A stretch of 64,000 bases of DNA. Origin: Diplosphaera chodatii (taxonomy: Eukaryota > Chlorophyta > Trebouxiophyceae > Prasiolales > Stichococcaceae). Shown piece by piece: positions 12,550 through 24,600 of the stretch; positions within the stretch are counted from its first letter, which is position 1, and each line of letters opens with the position of its first letter. A model generated the notes under the pieces. That model was not told the DNA's origin. It saw nothing but the letters and a program-made list of their open reading frames with translations, and did not search any database. The position numbers and the translations under genes were made by a program. The stretch lies in assembly GCA_032358165.1 (NCBI GenBank), contig JAALGY010000008.1, forward strand, positions 1,302,001-1,366,000, in the 5' to 3' direction.

Positions 12550-14965
12550 CTACTCCTCGTCTGTCCCTGCATCATCTGCTCCCTCCGGATCTGGCAGGTC
12601 CAAATATGCAACATACGCATGCGCCAGCTGCCCCAGGTATAGCCGTGAGCCCTTTTGCGCAACAGATGCCACTGTGCTCACATGTTGACCGGTTGAGTCC
12701 ATGAGGAAATCCTGCACGTCTCCTGCTGGCGAGACCTGCGGCAAGCGAGGTTCGGCTTGATGCATCACTGATATCAATTCTGCAAACGGGCTCTACCGGA
12801 CGCATTGCCAGCAATGTACAGCGCTTGCTGTATCCCAGTCGCAGAAATACAAGTGCATTGGAGAGGCAGTTGGCACAGGCTGCAGCGCACGGTACCTTGA
12901 CCAAGGCGGTCTGCGGCTTGAGTGGGGGCCGCCTGAGGCGCATGAGGTGCGCTGCCAGCGTGCGCAGCGCCGGGTACGGCAGCAGCTTCAGCAGCAGGCT
13001 GGCAGGCGGCGCCACGATGCACACCTGGCATACCAGTGGGCACAACCTCATGCGCGGCTTGCATGGCTGTTTACATGCTCAACTGCAGTGTTCATAAGGC
13101 AGCCGAGAATGCAAGTGCTGTGCGGCTGTCCGCATGGTTGTGGTGGTGATGGGAATGCTCACCCAGAAGCTGCCGTCCTCGGCCCTGCTGACACCGTCAG
13201 GAAAGCCAGGCAGCCGGTCAATCAGAGTGTCCACAGTGCCCGCCTACAGCAGCAGACAATGCATGTGGTCAGCACCTGCCATGGCCGCAGCCGTGCCCAA
13301 TGCATCAAACATGGAGAGGTGCGCGTCTCTGTATCTGTATCTGTATCGACAGCAGTGACATGACATCGCACCTTTGGGCCGGCCACATACACGCGACGGA
13401 CGCGCATGGAGGTGGTCTCGGCAACCGCCACAAACGTGCCGTCCTCGGACAGCGCGACGCCATTGGGGAACCACATGTTGCCGGCGATGACCGTGGTGCT
13501 GCCGTCTCTGGGAGTGTACTTCAGCAGCCGCCCTGTGGCGCCGCCCTGCACACCCCATGTCACCAGCGTTGGTCACGACGTAAGGACACAGTCAACAACA
13601 TTGCAGTGCATGTCTCGGGTCCAGGAGGGCAGGGGAAGCAACCAGGCAAGGTGGCGCACATGCAGCGATGTCATGAGGTAACCCCACATGGTGTCGTAGT
13701 ACCCCTGCGCATTGAGCGCTGGTGGAACGATCCCCGAGTCTGCAGCAGCCAGGTACAGATCCATTGCCACCAAGATGATGGACCGACGCAGGTTCAGCCC
13801 GCTATGCTGTGAAGCCACACTGGTCACTTGCCTGAGAAGTAGACGCCACCCTCCTCACTCCATATGTCGATGTCCTGCGACACGGGACCATGGCAGTGAT
13901 CAGCTCAGGTGATCTAAACATTTACCCTTGCTAAGCAGGACTTTAATTGCTGACGATCCTGCAGAGCGTTCTGAGCACGATCACCAGGTCGTTGGGATAT
14001 CTGAGCCAGTCGACAGCGGCAGCGCCAACAGCAGCCGGACCATCGGCTCGGCTAGTAAGCACCACAGGTCGGCGTGTGCCCTTCTCCAGCATCATCAGGC
14101 CCTACAATGGTTACAATTCCCTGTCAACGTCATGATGACAGTAGCAGCACTATCCAGTGCCGCAACACCCATGCTCGGGGACTGGTGCCACTTCTCAGGC
14201 TGGATGGTACAGTCCTGTTCCAGCGATAAGGGTCTCACCACCGGTGGGTGGCAGAAGATGAGGTTGCCATCCCTGTCAAAGTGCGCGCCGAGGGTGCGGC
14301 CGCCGCCGACGTGCGCCACTGCTGCGGCGTGCAGCTGCGGCTCAGCCGACGGGCCCAGCTCCGTCGCGTGCAGCACCGTGCCGCTGCGGTCGAACAAGTA
14401 CAGGCTGCCGTCGGGCGCCACCGCGATGGACTCTGCAGCATGTAGCAGAGCGCAGTGAGTCAGGTGGCGCGGGAGCAGCTGCACGGTTTCAGTGACGACA
14501 CAGCCAGGAGTGTGCACTGCCTTGACGCCTCACAACGTGCCTGAGCCGTTCACTTGGCCCTCGAACACGCGCACCGCCTTTGCGAGGCGGTCATTCGGGC
14601 TGTACACACCCTGCAGCACATCGCACCGGCGGTGACGCCGGTGGCTGGACAGCGGCTGCATGTGCTGTATGTGCAAACACCAAATCACCTCGAAAGGGCT
14701 CGGATCAGGCAAGAACGACGGGTCTACGCTCTGCGCAGGCCGGAACGCCGGGGCTGGCAGGTCCATTGACGTCAGGCGCACTGCATGGAACGTGCAAGCA
14801 GGTGTGAGCGAGCATGGGCACCATCAGTATCATTTGAAGATCTCGCCAGACTGAGATGGCGCATTGTGCGTGTTCCATGCATGATGCGGCAGAGCATGCC
14901 CACATGCCGCACACACCTGCCAGTGATGCAGCAACGGCCAGGACGATCAGACGCGGGTTCAACAT
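12550..14965 (-). CDS. strictosidine-synthase-like / APMAP-like six-bladed beta-propeller protein
   Basis: Member of the strictosidine-synthase-like family (plant SSL, animal APMAP); probably a secretory-pathway or membrane-anchored hydrolase-like protein. Nothing indicates alkaloid synthesis. Predicted exons: 14965-14917, 14780-14689, 14610-14541, 14432-14239, 14101-13985, 13874-13832, 13739-13660, 13545-13372, 13243-13163, 13024-12896, 12735-12550; about 404 residues. The N-terminus (MLNPRLIVLAVAASLA) is a signal anchor. Family motifs in order: NGSESIAVAPDGSLY, HFDRDGNLIFC, YPNDLDIDIW, GRLLKYTPRDG, FPNGVALSEDGTFVAVAETT, LPGFPDGVSRAEDGSFW, and a C-terminal blade ending SRLYLGQLAHAYVAYLDL. 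Two introns (donors at 14540 and 13831) need a GC rather than GT donor to keep frame and rebuild the motifs. The 3' end converges with the complex I gene. Confidence 0.88.
13329..13346. repeat. (CTGTAT)3 microsatellite
   Basis: Three perfect 6-base units inside an intron of the strictosidine-synthase-like gene, between the exons ending at 13372 and starting at 13243. Confidence 0.8.
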
Positions 14966-15676
14966 GACGAGTTGACACGTTTGTCTCGAGCGGCTCGCTC
15001 GTGACCAGCAACTGCAACAGCAGCTCGGGCGGTAGTGGCTCAGCACCTATGGTGATCTGATCTGATCATGTCCAGTGGCACTTGTTGGCATGCATCTGCA
15101 GATGACCGGTGAGCGTGGCTGCAGATCTGTACATGGACAAACTTGGCAGTCCACCAAACTGCAAAGACACGGGCACATGGTCTTGCAGCCGGTGCATTTG
15201 CAGTACGTCATGACGATAGCCAGTTTGCACGAGTCCCTGACCGCCGTCAAGAAAATGTAGAGCAAGGTCGAGGCGGACTGCAAAGTCAATCCGCCGCTTC
15301 ATGGGTATCGCAGGGGTCGAGGTCCTTGAGCACCTGCGACAACAGCAGCTCAGCTGCAGCAGCTGATGTGGCGCAGATGCACGCGCATTGATGGTGAGTT
15401 TATAGATTGCTTTATCCGCGCATATGCGCGTTGGGATGTCGCCCATGCCTGGCATAGTCCACTTGAGTTTCCTGAATGCAGAAATGACGCGTGAGGGTGC
15501 CCGAGGAGCGACAACCTGGTGCCTGGATGGCGGGTGCGGTGCGGGTGCAAGCAGGGCAGACTGAGGCCCCGAGGTAGAATTACAAAGGGCATTGGCATGG
15601 CTAAGGATCGTCACCACATGCCTTCAGGTACAGGAACCTGCATCATGTACCCTGTGAGCTCGACAGTCAGTGTCCA
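14966..15676. other. gap between the giant gene 3' end and the strictosidine-synthase-like gene start
   Basis: 711 bases. TTACA at 15580-15584 reads TGTAA on the minus strand about 95 bases after the giant gene stop, so the right part is probably its 3' UTR and the left part the promoter of the next minus-strand gene. A 183-residue minus-strand open frame (15066-15617) overlaps both, but has no recognisable domain or consistent exon structure. Confidence 0.4.
15580..15584 (-). terminator. candidate TGTAA polyadenylation signal of the giant gene
   Basis: Minus-strand TGTAA about 95 bases downstream of the stop codon at 15677. Confidence 0.4.
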
Positions 15677-18600
15677 TCAAACCAGCGTGTGAGGCGGCGG
15701 TGCTTCCTCGATGACAGCGCCCCAGCGCTGCGATGTCACCAGCAGAGCAAAGCGCTCGACAGCGCCGTGTTGGATGGACGCCCTACCACTGGTCGTGCTG
15801 ACATAGTCAAACATGCCGCGCACGTCAGTGTACCTGCAAGGTGAATGTGCGATCATGTGACTGCCCACCAAGATCATGCGGCTACTCGTATATTGCAGGA
15901 GTTCCCATCGCAACTTAAGAGTAGTTAGCTACACACACCCGTCCTTGTGGAAGACGGCTGCACTGGAACCACTTCGCCGGGCAAACACCTTCACATAGGT
16001 CGCCACCGCGGCCTGACGCTCAGCGGAGCCTACAAAGATGCGCAGCTTCTCAGAGGCGTGCACTTGAGCACCGTCAGACCTAGGATGATGCTGCTGTCCT
16101 GCCAGACCCCTGGGATATTGAACAAGGATGGCCCTAGATCATGAACCCTGGGTCGCTTGACGGATGTGCATGTGTGTGCAGCCAGCACACCTGTGTCGGC
16201 GGGGCGGAAGGCCTGCAGCAGCCCGGCGCGGGGCGTGACGCGGACATGCAGCCCGCTGGAGTAGCAGCTGGCGGTGGCCGGCGGCACCCCCTCGGCACGC
16301 GCCTCCACCAGCAGGCTGCCCCCGCCGGCGCTGCAGAGCAGGCATCAAGCACTGGTTCAGCCCCAGAGCGCGGGTCCTGCAGCTTGCCAGCGTGCTGCTG
16401 CTGCCTGTGCTGCTCGCAGCACCACTGACAACGGTCTGGTATTGACGACACAGAAGCCAACCGTGTCTACATGGCTCGGAGGTGACGGCACAGTATGGGC
16501 ATGGACATGGGTCCGTGCCACACATGCGTACCTCAGCCCAGGCAGCAGGCGCGACAGGGTGACCACCGTCTCCTCCTGCGCCTCGCTGAGTTGGACTTGC
16601 GCCGCTGCCCGCGGTTTGACATATGCAGGGTTGACGCCGCCGCGTCGGATGCCGCCCGATGCCAGATTCTGTGCCAACACTCAAGAAAGACCGTTGTCTG
16701 CCATGGGTAGACACACGCAGGGCAGATGTCATACCAGCAAAGACAGCCCAGCTGACAGACCTCGCACTGCAATCTACTCCTGCAGGGTGCACACTGCTCT
16801 GCGAAAGTCACAGACGCATGCAACACGAGCCACAAGGGATGTTCCAGCCAGTCGTATCATGCAGGTGGGCACCTGGCCGAAGGGCTGCGCAGAAAACAGC
16901 ACCTCCACGTCCATCTCGTACACAGCCATGTTTGCAGCTGTCAGGCCATGATGCCGCAGTGTGACCTGCCCAGGTGCCGGGCCCGACAGGACGGCCAGCG
17001 ACGGCAGCTGTTGCTCAGCAGGGCGGATGTCAGCCTCGTTTCCTGGACAGTGGGTGCACGTTTGCTCACACTGGTGGTCATTGCTCTGATTTGGGTTGCA
17101 TGTCTGAAGACTCCGGGAGCGTTGTCGGTTTAGCCGCACGTGGTGAGGCGGTGCTGTGGGCGCCGGCAACCACTTCCCTCAGCTGCGCCCAGCGGGCTGC
17201 CCAGTGCTTGTCCGCCACATTGCTGTGCTTCTTGACTGCTGCAGCTGCCATCGCCACATCCAGCCTTTCCGGCGGCGCTGCTAGCGCCAGCCATGCAGTC
17301 ATGTAGTCCATCTGTTCCATTCACAACATAGTCTCACCATACCATTGCGCCCAGTTTTGTCACATGACCTGGCAGATGCTCTGCCCCTGCTGCGGCAGAT
17401 CGCAGCTCACACCACACAGGCGTGCAAGCTGGTCCCTCAGCAGGGACATCAGGGCGGGTAACAGCCGTGCAAACACGCCTGCACCAGGACCGACATGATA
17501 ACACCAGGAGCTCACCTGCATGGCGGGCAAGCTGTCTGGGTGCCTTCGCAGGTCAGCAACCAGGTGCTCAGCCTCATCAATGCGGTCCTGCAGGGACACA
17601 GATTCATCTAAAGCTTATACTTGTTTAAAGTAGTCGATCTGCAACGATTGTATCGAGACTCATCAACCAAGGCAAGCTGCCATGTCAGGGTAGACGCTTG
17701 TAGCGTGTGCTGGCTGCAGTGCTGGCAAGCAAGCCCAGCGCTGTGACAACGCTGTTGCGCCGCCACAGGCAGGCACCTGAGCCAGGAGGCAGACTGCGGC
17801 CTTGAGCTTCTCAGCGGGTGGGGGCGCCCGCTGCCGCGCAAGCGACCCCAGCAGCTGCGCCCACGCCCCCCGCAGGCCGCTGTCCTCGATGGCGGGGCGG
17901 CCGCCCAGCGCGTGCGCGCGGCGCGCCACCAGCGGCCAGTACTCCTTGTGCTCCTGATGCAGCATCGCGAGCAGTCGGATCACATCTGGCACGTGCGATA
18001 GTGGCGGTCACGGTGACCAGGTGGTCGACCATCCCAGTGGACCACTACTCATATGCCAATGATTTCATGCACACATGCTGTCAACCTTCACCCTTCTCTT
18101 GCTGTTGTGCAGCGTTGCCTGCCTGTACTGGGATGTGCAGCAGCGTCGTGTCGACTGGAGGCGTCAGCTTGCTCAGCAGCGGTTCTAGCGTCACCAGCAG
18201 CTCCTGCAGAGCGCGCTCGTGCCCGTGCATAAGCGCAAAACGCCTGCACAGCCAGCCATTGTTAGATCGTTCACAAGTGGCAATAGAGCTGCCTGGTTTG
18301 CTGCGGGTCACAACATTCTGAAATCGGGGCGCAAATGTGTGCTTTGATCCACTCAGTGTCCGGCAAGTTCTTGTGTGATTGAACACTGGTGTGCGCATGG
18401 AGACACGCAGCGATGCGGTTTTGACACTGCAAGTTGCACTACAGAGCATTGATGGCGGCCCCCTTGTGTCAAAGAGAGCTTACCACAGCTCAGGGCACCA
18501 GGCAAGGCGGGCTCGCAGGGCCTCGACGGCAGCCGCAAAGAAGGCGTGGCGGCGGCAATGCCTCTGAAGTGCCGGCAGGTGTGCTCGTGCCAGGTCGCCT

Positions 18601-21600
18601 TCCCGCAAATATGCCAGCATATCCTGCTCCAGTAGCAAAGGGTCCAGCTGTTGGTTCAGCGGCAGTGTGAATGATGTGGGCGGTGCGCTGTGGCCAGCCA
18701 CTTTTGTCTGCTGGTATGCAAGGAGCGGTTTCCGCATCTTGACTGTGTACCTCGTCGGATGCTGTCCGACTGAAGTTGCCCCACTCAAAGCCGGTGGCAG
18801 CTGCGCTTGCAGATGCTGGGCTACGCTCGACAGCAAGCGCATGGCCGGCATCCGATGCTGCCAGCATGCGGCTGTCGCGGCTTACTGTCACCTGTGACAC
18901 ATGTGCCCCTTGATCAGGCGGCGTCCTACACAGCTGTCCCACCCTGGCAGATGTGCAGCTGCACATTGACGCACGCATATCGACGACATACAATAAGGTG
19001 TTCTAGCCAAAGTATGTATGTATTCGCATGCAGAGTAGGCAACATTCCGAGGTCTGTGCTGGCCGCATGTGAGTCAAATTGGGCGCACAGGAAATTGATG
19101 GTAGGTGGATGGCGATGCTGAAGGTTGCGGAAAGTAGAAGGGCAGGTCCAGGGTTGCGGAAGTGTATGGTGCCAGGTTGATGCGGCTGCACCACGCGAAT
19201 GGCTTCTGTTCCAGCGGCAGCGACCCCTGCACGCCCAGGTCAGTCCAGTGGCTGCACATGGCGGCGCTTACAAGGAACCTCTCGCGACTGCGTTGTGGTG
19301 TTCAACGACTCTGCAACACCTCAGCAGCTGCCGTGACACATGCAGCTAGGACAGTAATCCGTCGAAAGAGTCACTGACCACAGGCAGCACCCTACCTGGG
19401 GTACTTGAGCCAGCACATCAAGCGCCAGCGGCACAGCAGAGGTTGATGACACGATGATGTGATAGCCGTATGGCCTGCCCACACGCAGTGTCCCGCTGAC
19501 TGCACGCTCCACCTGCTCCCCTGCAGCCTCACCAGGATGTATCAGCCGGATCATAGTTGCCTGTGTCTCTGTACATAAGCCTCGGCAACCCTCTCTCTTC
19601 TGCAACAGCTCCTCTGCAGTAGCAGCTGGCTGTGATGAACATGCATACGCTTGGCTTGCCTGTGGCCTCGTCTTCCACATAACGGTCGACAGCGTCATAC
19701 AGTCGCTGCACCACAGACACGGTGGCGCCAGCACTCGTGCTGGGCGGTGTCGCATCTGCGTCACCACTGGCCTGAACCTGTGTATACAAAAATCTGCGGC
19801 TGATGATTACTGGCTAAGGTGACAGCACGATGCCCACAGCAGCTCCCTACTGGGCTGGATCGCATGGTCAAATACATCGATGATCTGTATGACATTCTGC
19901 ATGAATACATGGCATTAGATGCGCAAATCCGCACTTGGCGGTGGAAAGCGATTGCTGGGGCAGCTGCAGTGATGGTGGCGCCGCCTGCGCTGCTGTCAAC
20001 AGTGTGCCCTCCAGCCGGACCGCTGAAGCCAACGCCTGCCAGGAATGATGACAAGCGTGCTTCTCGTGGCAGTGAGTGTAGAGGGTATACCCTGTGACGC
20101 CATGGTGCAGGTATCCAACTAGCAGCAGCTGGGTGCTTGGGAGTTTATGCGCGCATCCCGCTCTTGGCATGCCAGGTGCAGTGCTTGACAGCAGCGACGG
20201 TGTGCAACAGACAGCCAAGAAGTTTTGCCTGTCGCGGCCAGCGCAGCGGCGGCGTCTGTGAAGGTGTGGCCGGCGTGGGCGAGGTGCCGCGACAGAAATG
20301 GCCTCCCGCTGTCGTCGGCCAGGTGTGCGGCGTAGTCTGCCCAGAACAGCGACTCTGGCACTCGCGCCGCCGCCTGCCTGCACACAACACAGGTGAGTTC
20401 GTCGCAAGCAGCCAGCAGCTCTAGGGTTGGAGGCATACTACTATCATACTGCTGCACATGTCACGACAGTTGAGATGAGCACCCGGCTTTGCATGCCAAT
20501 ACTGCACGCACCTAGTGCTGCCAAACCTGCCCGGCAGCTGCGACCTCCTCTGCTTCCAGAAACCAGCTTCTACCCACTCCTGTGATCAGCACATGCACAG
20601 TGTGCAGGGCAACCAGGTCGTTGCAGGGAAGAGAGCAGGCAGAGGCCCAGCCATGCAGTTCCTTCACAGCACAGGAGTGTGCCATCCCTGCCGCATGACA
20701 CGACAGTGCACTGCCGGAGGGAGATTTGGCAGGACACACCTGCGTGGGTTCTGGTGGCTGGTATGCGCGCTGCCGCTGCTTCTTACGCAGCAACAGCTCC
20801 GCATCATCGGCACCACAGTTGCCCTCTGATGAGTCGCTGGCGTCACCGATGTCCAGCAGCTCAAAATCCATCTCAGTATTCGCGCCACTGCCCTCTTCTG
20901 CACCCTCGAACAGCTCCCAGCCCTCGGCCTGTAGCATTACTGTAAGCAGTGAAACACTGTGGATGGCAGTCTGACACCATTACGTACAGCACACATCGGC
21001 GCCACTGGCCTGGGGCAGAGCGGTGGACACACCGTCTCAAAGGTAAGGCAGCAATGCCAATGCCCACGCCAGTGCCGAACTGGCATGGAAGCTCACCCCA
21101 TCCTCTTCCCCCTCCTCGTAGTCGACGTGAGCAGGTGCGGAGGCAGGTGCGGCTGCAAGGCGGCGTGCCATGGGCTGCCCTGGCGGCGCCGGCTGCGGCA
21201 CTGCGCCGCCAAAGAGGCTCGGGCCGCCGCCGCCCCTCGGCGCACCGAAGGACGCCATGGCAGCCATGGGCGCTGGCGGCAGCGGAGGTTTTGCTGCGGA
21301 TTGCACAGCACCTGTACAGAGCAAGCCGTATCACCAACACTGGCGGGCAAGCTGCATGAGGGCACTCGTTGGACATCTGCAACATGAAGGTTGTCGCAGT
21401 GCAGACTCGCTTCACCTGCCCTAGCAGCATCCTGCTTCCAGGAGTTCAGCTGAGCAGCCACGCCGCCCTCCTCGTCGGGGTCTGCCGCTTGCAGCGCAAT
21501 GTCGAAGCGCTTACGCACCTGTGCTGCCGCATGCCTGCAAAATCGACACATGGCCCATCAGCACACCCGATCAAGCGTAGTTCGGGGTCATGCCCCGTTC

Positions 21601-24600
21601 ACAATAGCGTCCTCATCATCTGCTACCTCGTGCGGGAAATCTGCAACATGTACCTGCACAGCGAAGCGCACCCACTTTGGGATGCCCCGCGCCAGCCCTC
21701 ATCAGCGCACAGCATCAAGGGATGCAAGCTGCAGAAGTTGCAACATCATGTCGTACTGCACACCTGTCGCGCAGCGCATGACGGCAGCGCGCGGCCATGT
21801 CAGCAGCCAGCTGCTTTGCAGTGCCAGCCGCTGCCGCAACCAGGCATCGCTCCAGGGCATCCAGCTGTGCAAATGCCGCAGGGCTGGCGTGGCGTGCCAC
21901 CAGGTCCTGACGCCGCCCCAGCAGCCACAGGTCCATCGGATCGAGTTCGCTGTCCAGCTTGTCCTGTACCAAACAGCACAGCACTGGGTGTCATCACCTG
22001 AATGCCGCTCTAGGAGATCATGTGTGATATCAGCTGATATCATCGCTGCAGCGCTAGCTCTTAGCGACCTTCAACACTTGAGCACCTGCAGCAGCGGCAG
22101 CACTGCAGACTGAAACAGCTCTGGGTCGCGCTGCTGCACGAAGAAGTGCAGCTCGTGGCAAGCATGGTCCCGCAGTCTGGCAAGCTTCTCAGCACGGCTC
22201 AGCGCAGCCCACTGTGGAAGGAACTCAAATGCGCGCCAGTACTCGTGCTCCTCCCTGAGTGTTGAAGAAGGCATGCCCGCATCAGAGAGCGCATCAGGGC
22301 TGCGACAAGACCCCTGAGTCAGAATGGCAATGCTTCCAGGTTGTAGCTGCCGTATGCAGAGCTGTTCGGCACAGGCATACTTGGTCGACAGCCCTCACCC
22401 TAAGTCGGCCAGCATGGTGCCGTACAGTGTCCACAGCTTAGCGGCATCATCACAAAGGTTGATCTTTGATGAAGTTGCGTCGGTGATGCACAGATCAGCG
22501 CCCGGCAGCAGAACTTCCACAGCAGAGACCTGACAACTCAAGAAACCACTGGTTAAACACTTTGTCATTTGCATCAGCAATGCTGTGCAACATGTCCCCA
22601 TTTGCAGTAGCCATCAGCACTCGGGCAGTGCACACAGCAGCAGCGGCATCCAACTGCACTCACGAAGCAAGTCTGCACACCTGAATGCAGCAGCTTCTCG
22701 GGGCCAGGGCGCGCACGAGGCCCTGGTCACGGACGCGTGCTGGGTCACCTTCGCCCTCAATGGCACCGAAGCTGCTGGCCACCTCTCCTGCGGGCGACAA
22801 GTAATGTGCAAAAGCCTCAAAAGGATCCCGCTCGTTTTTGTGCAGCAACATCTGCCAGTGCTGTGCTATTGCCCACCGTGACCAGGAGTTCGTTCTTGTG
22901 TAATGGTGTGACGAGCGGCAGTCGAGCACATGGCAAGCATACCTGCGGGTGTAGATGCCACGATCGAGACGGCTGTGAAGCTGCCCTTGGCCAGGTCCAC
23001 TCCTCGCTGCAGCAAGGCTTCCGTGGACAGGTCGAGCATGCCATCTGCTCCCACCTGATGTGATTGTGAGGACTGGTACACGCTGTCAGTGCCATGCATG
23101 TTAGCCTATCAACTTCAAAGTACATCGTGCTGCCGAGAACCAGCATAAGCAAAGCAGCAGACCGCAGAGACAAGGGCGGTGATGCGTGCACCTTCAGATT
23201 TGACAGCAGCGCAGGAGCTGTGCAGAATCCTAGACGAGGTGCTGTAGAGGCGCCCCTGCTGCCGAGTTGCTGAGACATCATAGTGGCACCGTAGGCACAC
23301 GGCGCTCCGCGCTTCCTAAGTGCAGCGTCATAACCCCTGTCTGCGTCGTGCTCCTCCCCACCTTGTGTCTGCCTGCAACCATCCAACCAACCAGATTGAG
23401 TGGGCTTGTATGTGTCCACTCTCCCAGCGCCTGACGCGGTCGAGAGGTATTCTGCTAAACCAACTCTGCCGACGATAGCACACCTGCCGTGATTCACACT
23501 GCACATCCCTCATCATGCAGGCCAAGTCTATGCCTTTTCTGCCTGATGCGCACCTCTCCTCGGCAGACGTCTTGCGTACTGCCCACGGGTGCACCAGCAG
23601 CGAGGGCTTTGAGCATTGGTTGCCCGCGCGAATACTGCCCTGCTGTATTGCAACCAAAAGGGTCATCAGGAAATGGCTGCAAGGTTCCTGACAGAACGTC
23701 AAGTCTCAGCTGGCAAATACAGAAGTATCCCGTGACTATTGTACGAGGTGCACCTGCTGCTCGAGGCGGCGCCGCTCCAGGCAGTAGCGGGTCTCCTCCG
23801 ACAGCCGCTTGCCGCTGCTGTATGCGCAGACTGGCATTGAGAACTCCTGCTGCAGCTGCGATGACGGCGCAGCGGTGGCACACGCGCCATGAGACAGCTG
23901 CTCATCTGGTCTCGTTGATGGCACGAAGCGTGAGAGCGCCAGCGTCACACGTGCTGCACCTGCTGCAGCACCCGCCAAGCTGACATGGAGCCCATCGGGG
24001 CTGGACACCCTCAGTTTGATGACCTGCACCATACATCATATGCGTATGTGCACACACAACAGTGCGAAGTTTGCGATGATAACATTCTGCATCGTATGTA
24101 ATCGAGAAGAAGCCTTGCTGCGGGTAAATGTGCTTGTCAGGCAACAGAGCATCCTTGGCCTTGTATGGCCTAGCTAGTGGATCACCAAGCCACCCTTTGT
24201 ATGGTGTACGTGCTGCACTTTGCGCCGACAGTGCCGTTGGGGCCTGGTTTGTCCATAACGTGTTGCAGCCGCAACAGATCCATAGATTGAAAACTCACCC
24301 TGAGGGGGTCCTGCACCGACTTCGCTGATGCTGTATGGTCGCCAAGCAGCAGGGTGGCACTTCCGCGCTGCAGCTCGCCGCTTGAGCACCGCTTCATTGA
24401 CAGGATATCTATGCACTGCAACCACCATCACCTGACTTCAGCCACTCCCAACCATGTGCTGAGACGCTGCAATGCAAGGCTTATGAGGCACGCTCTGCCG
24501 CACACTGGCGTGACAGCACACTGGCTCCTGGCACATCGTGTGCAACTGCCAGGCACAGACATACCTGGTCTATGCGTGGCACATATAGCTTGTGTGTGCC

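Noticed and set aside
12550..14965. Possible alkaloid (strictosidine) synthase.
   Set aside because: The strictosidine-synthase-like family is broad. No biosynthetic neighbours are present, so only the fold-level name is justified.
15066..15617. 183-codon minus-strand frame between two genes.
   Set aside because: No domain, no splice support, and it overlaps a likely 3' UTR with a TGTAA motif.
17330..17515. A possible extra exon of the giant gene (VFARLLPALMSLLRDQLARL).
   Set aside because: Its phase does not fit the flanking exons, which join directly in phase to give continuous helical sequence.
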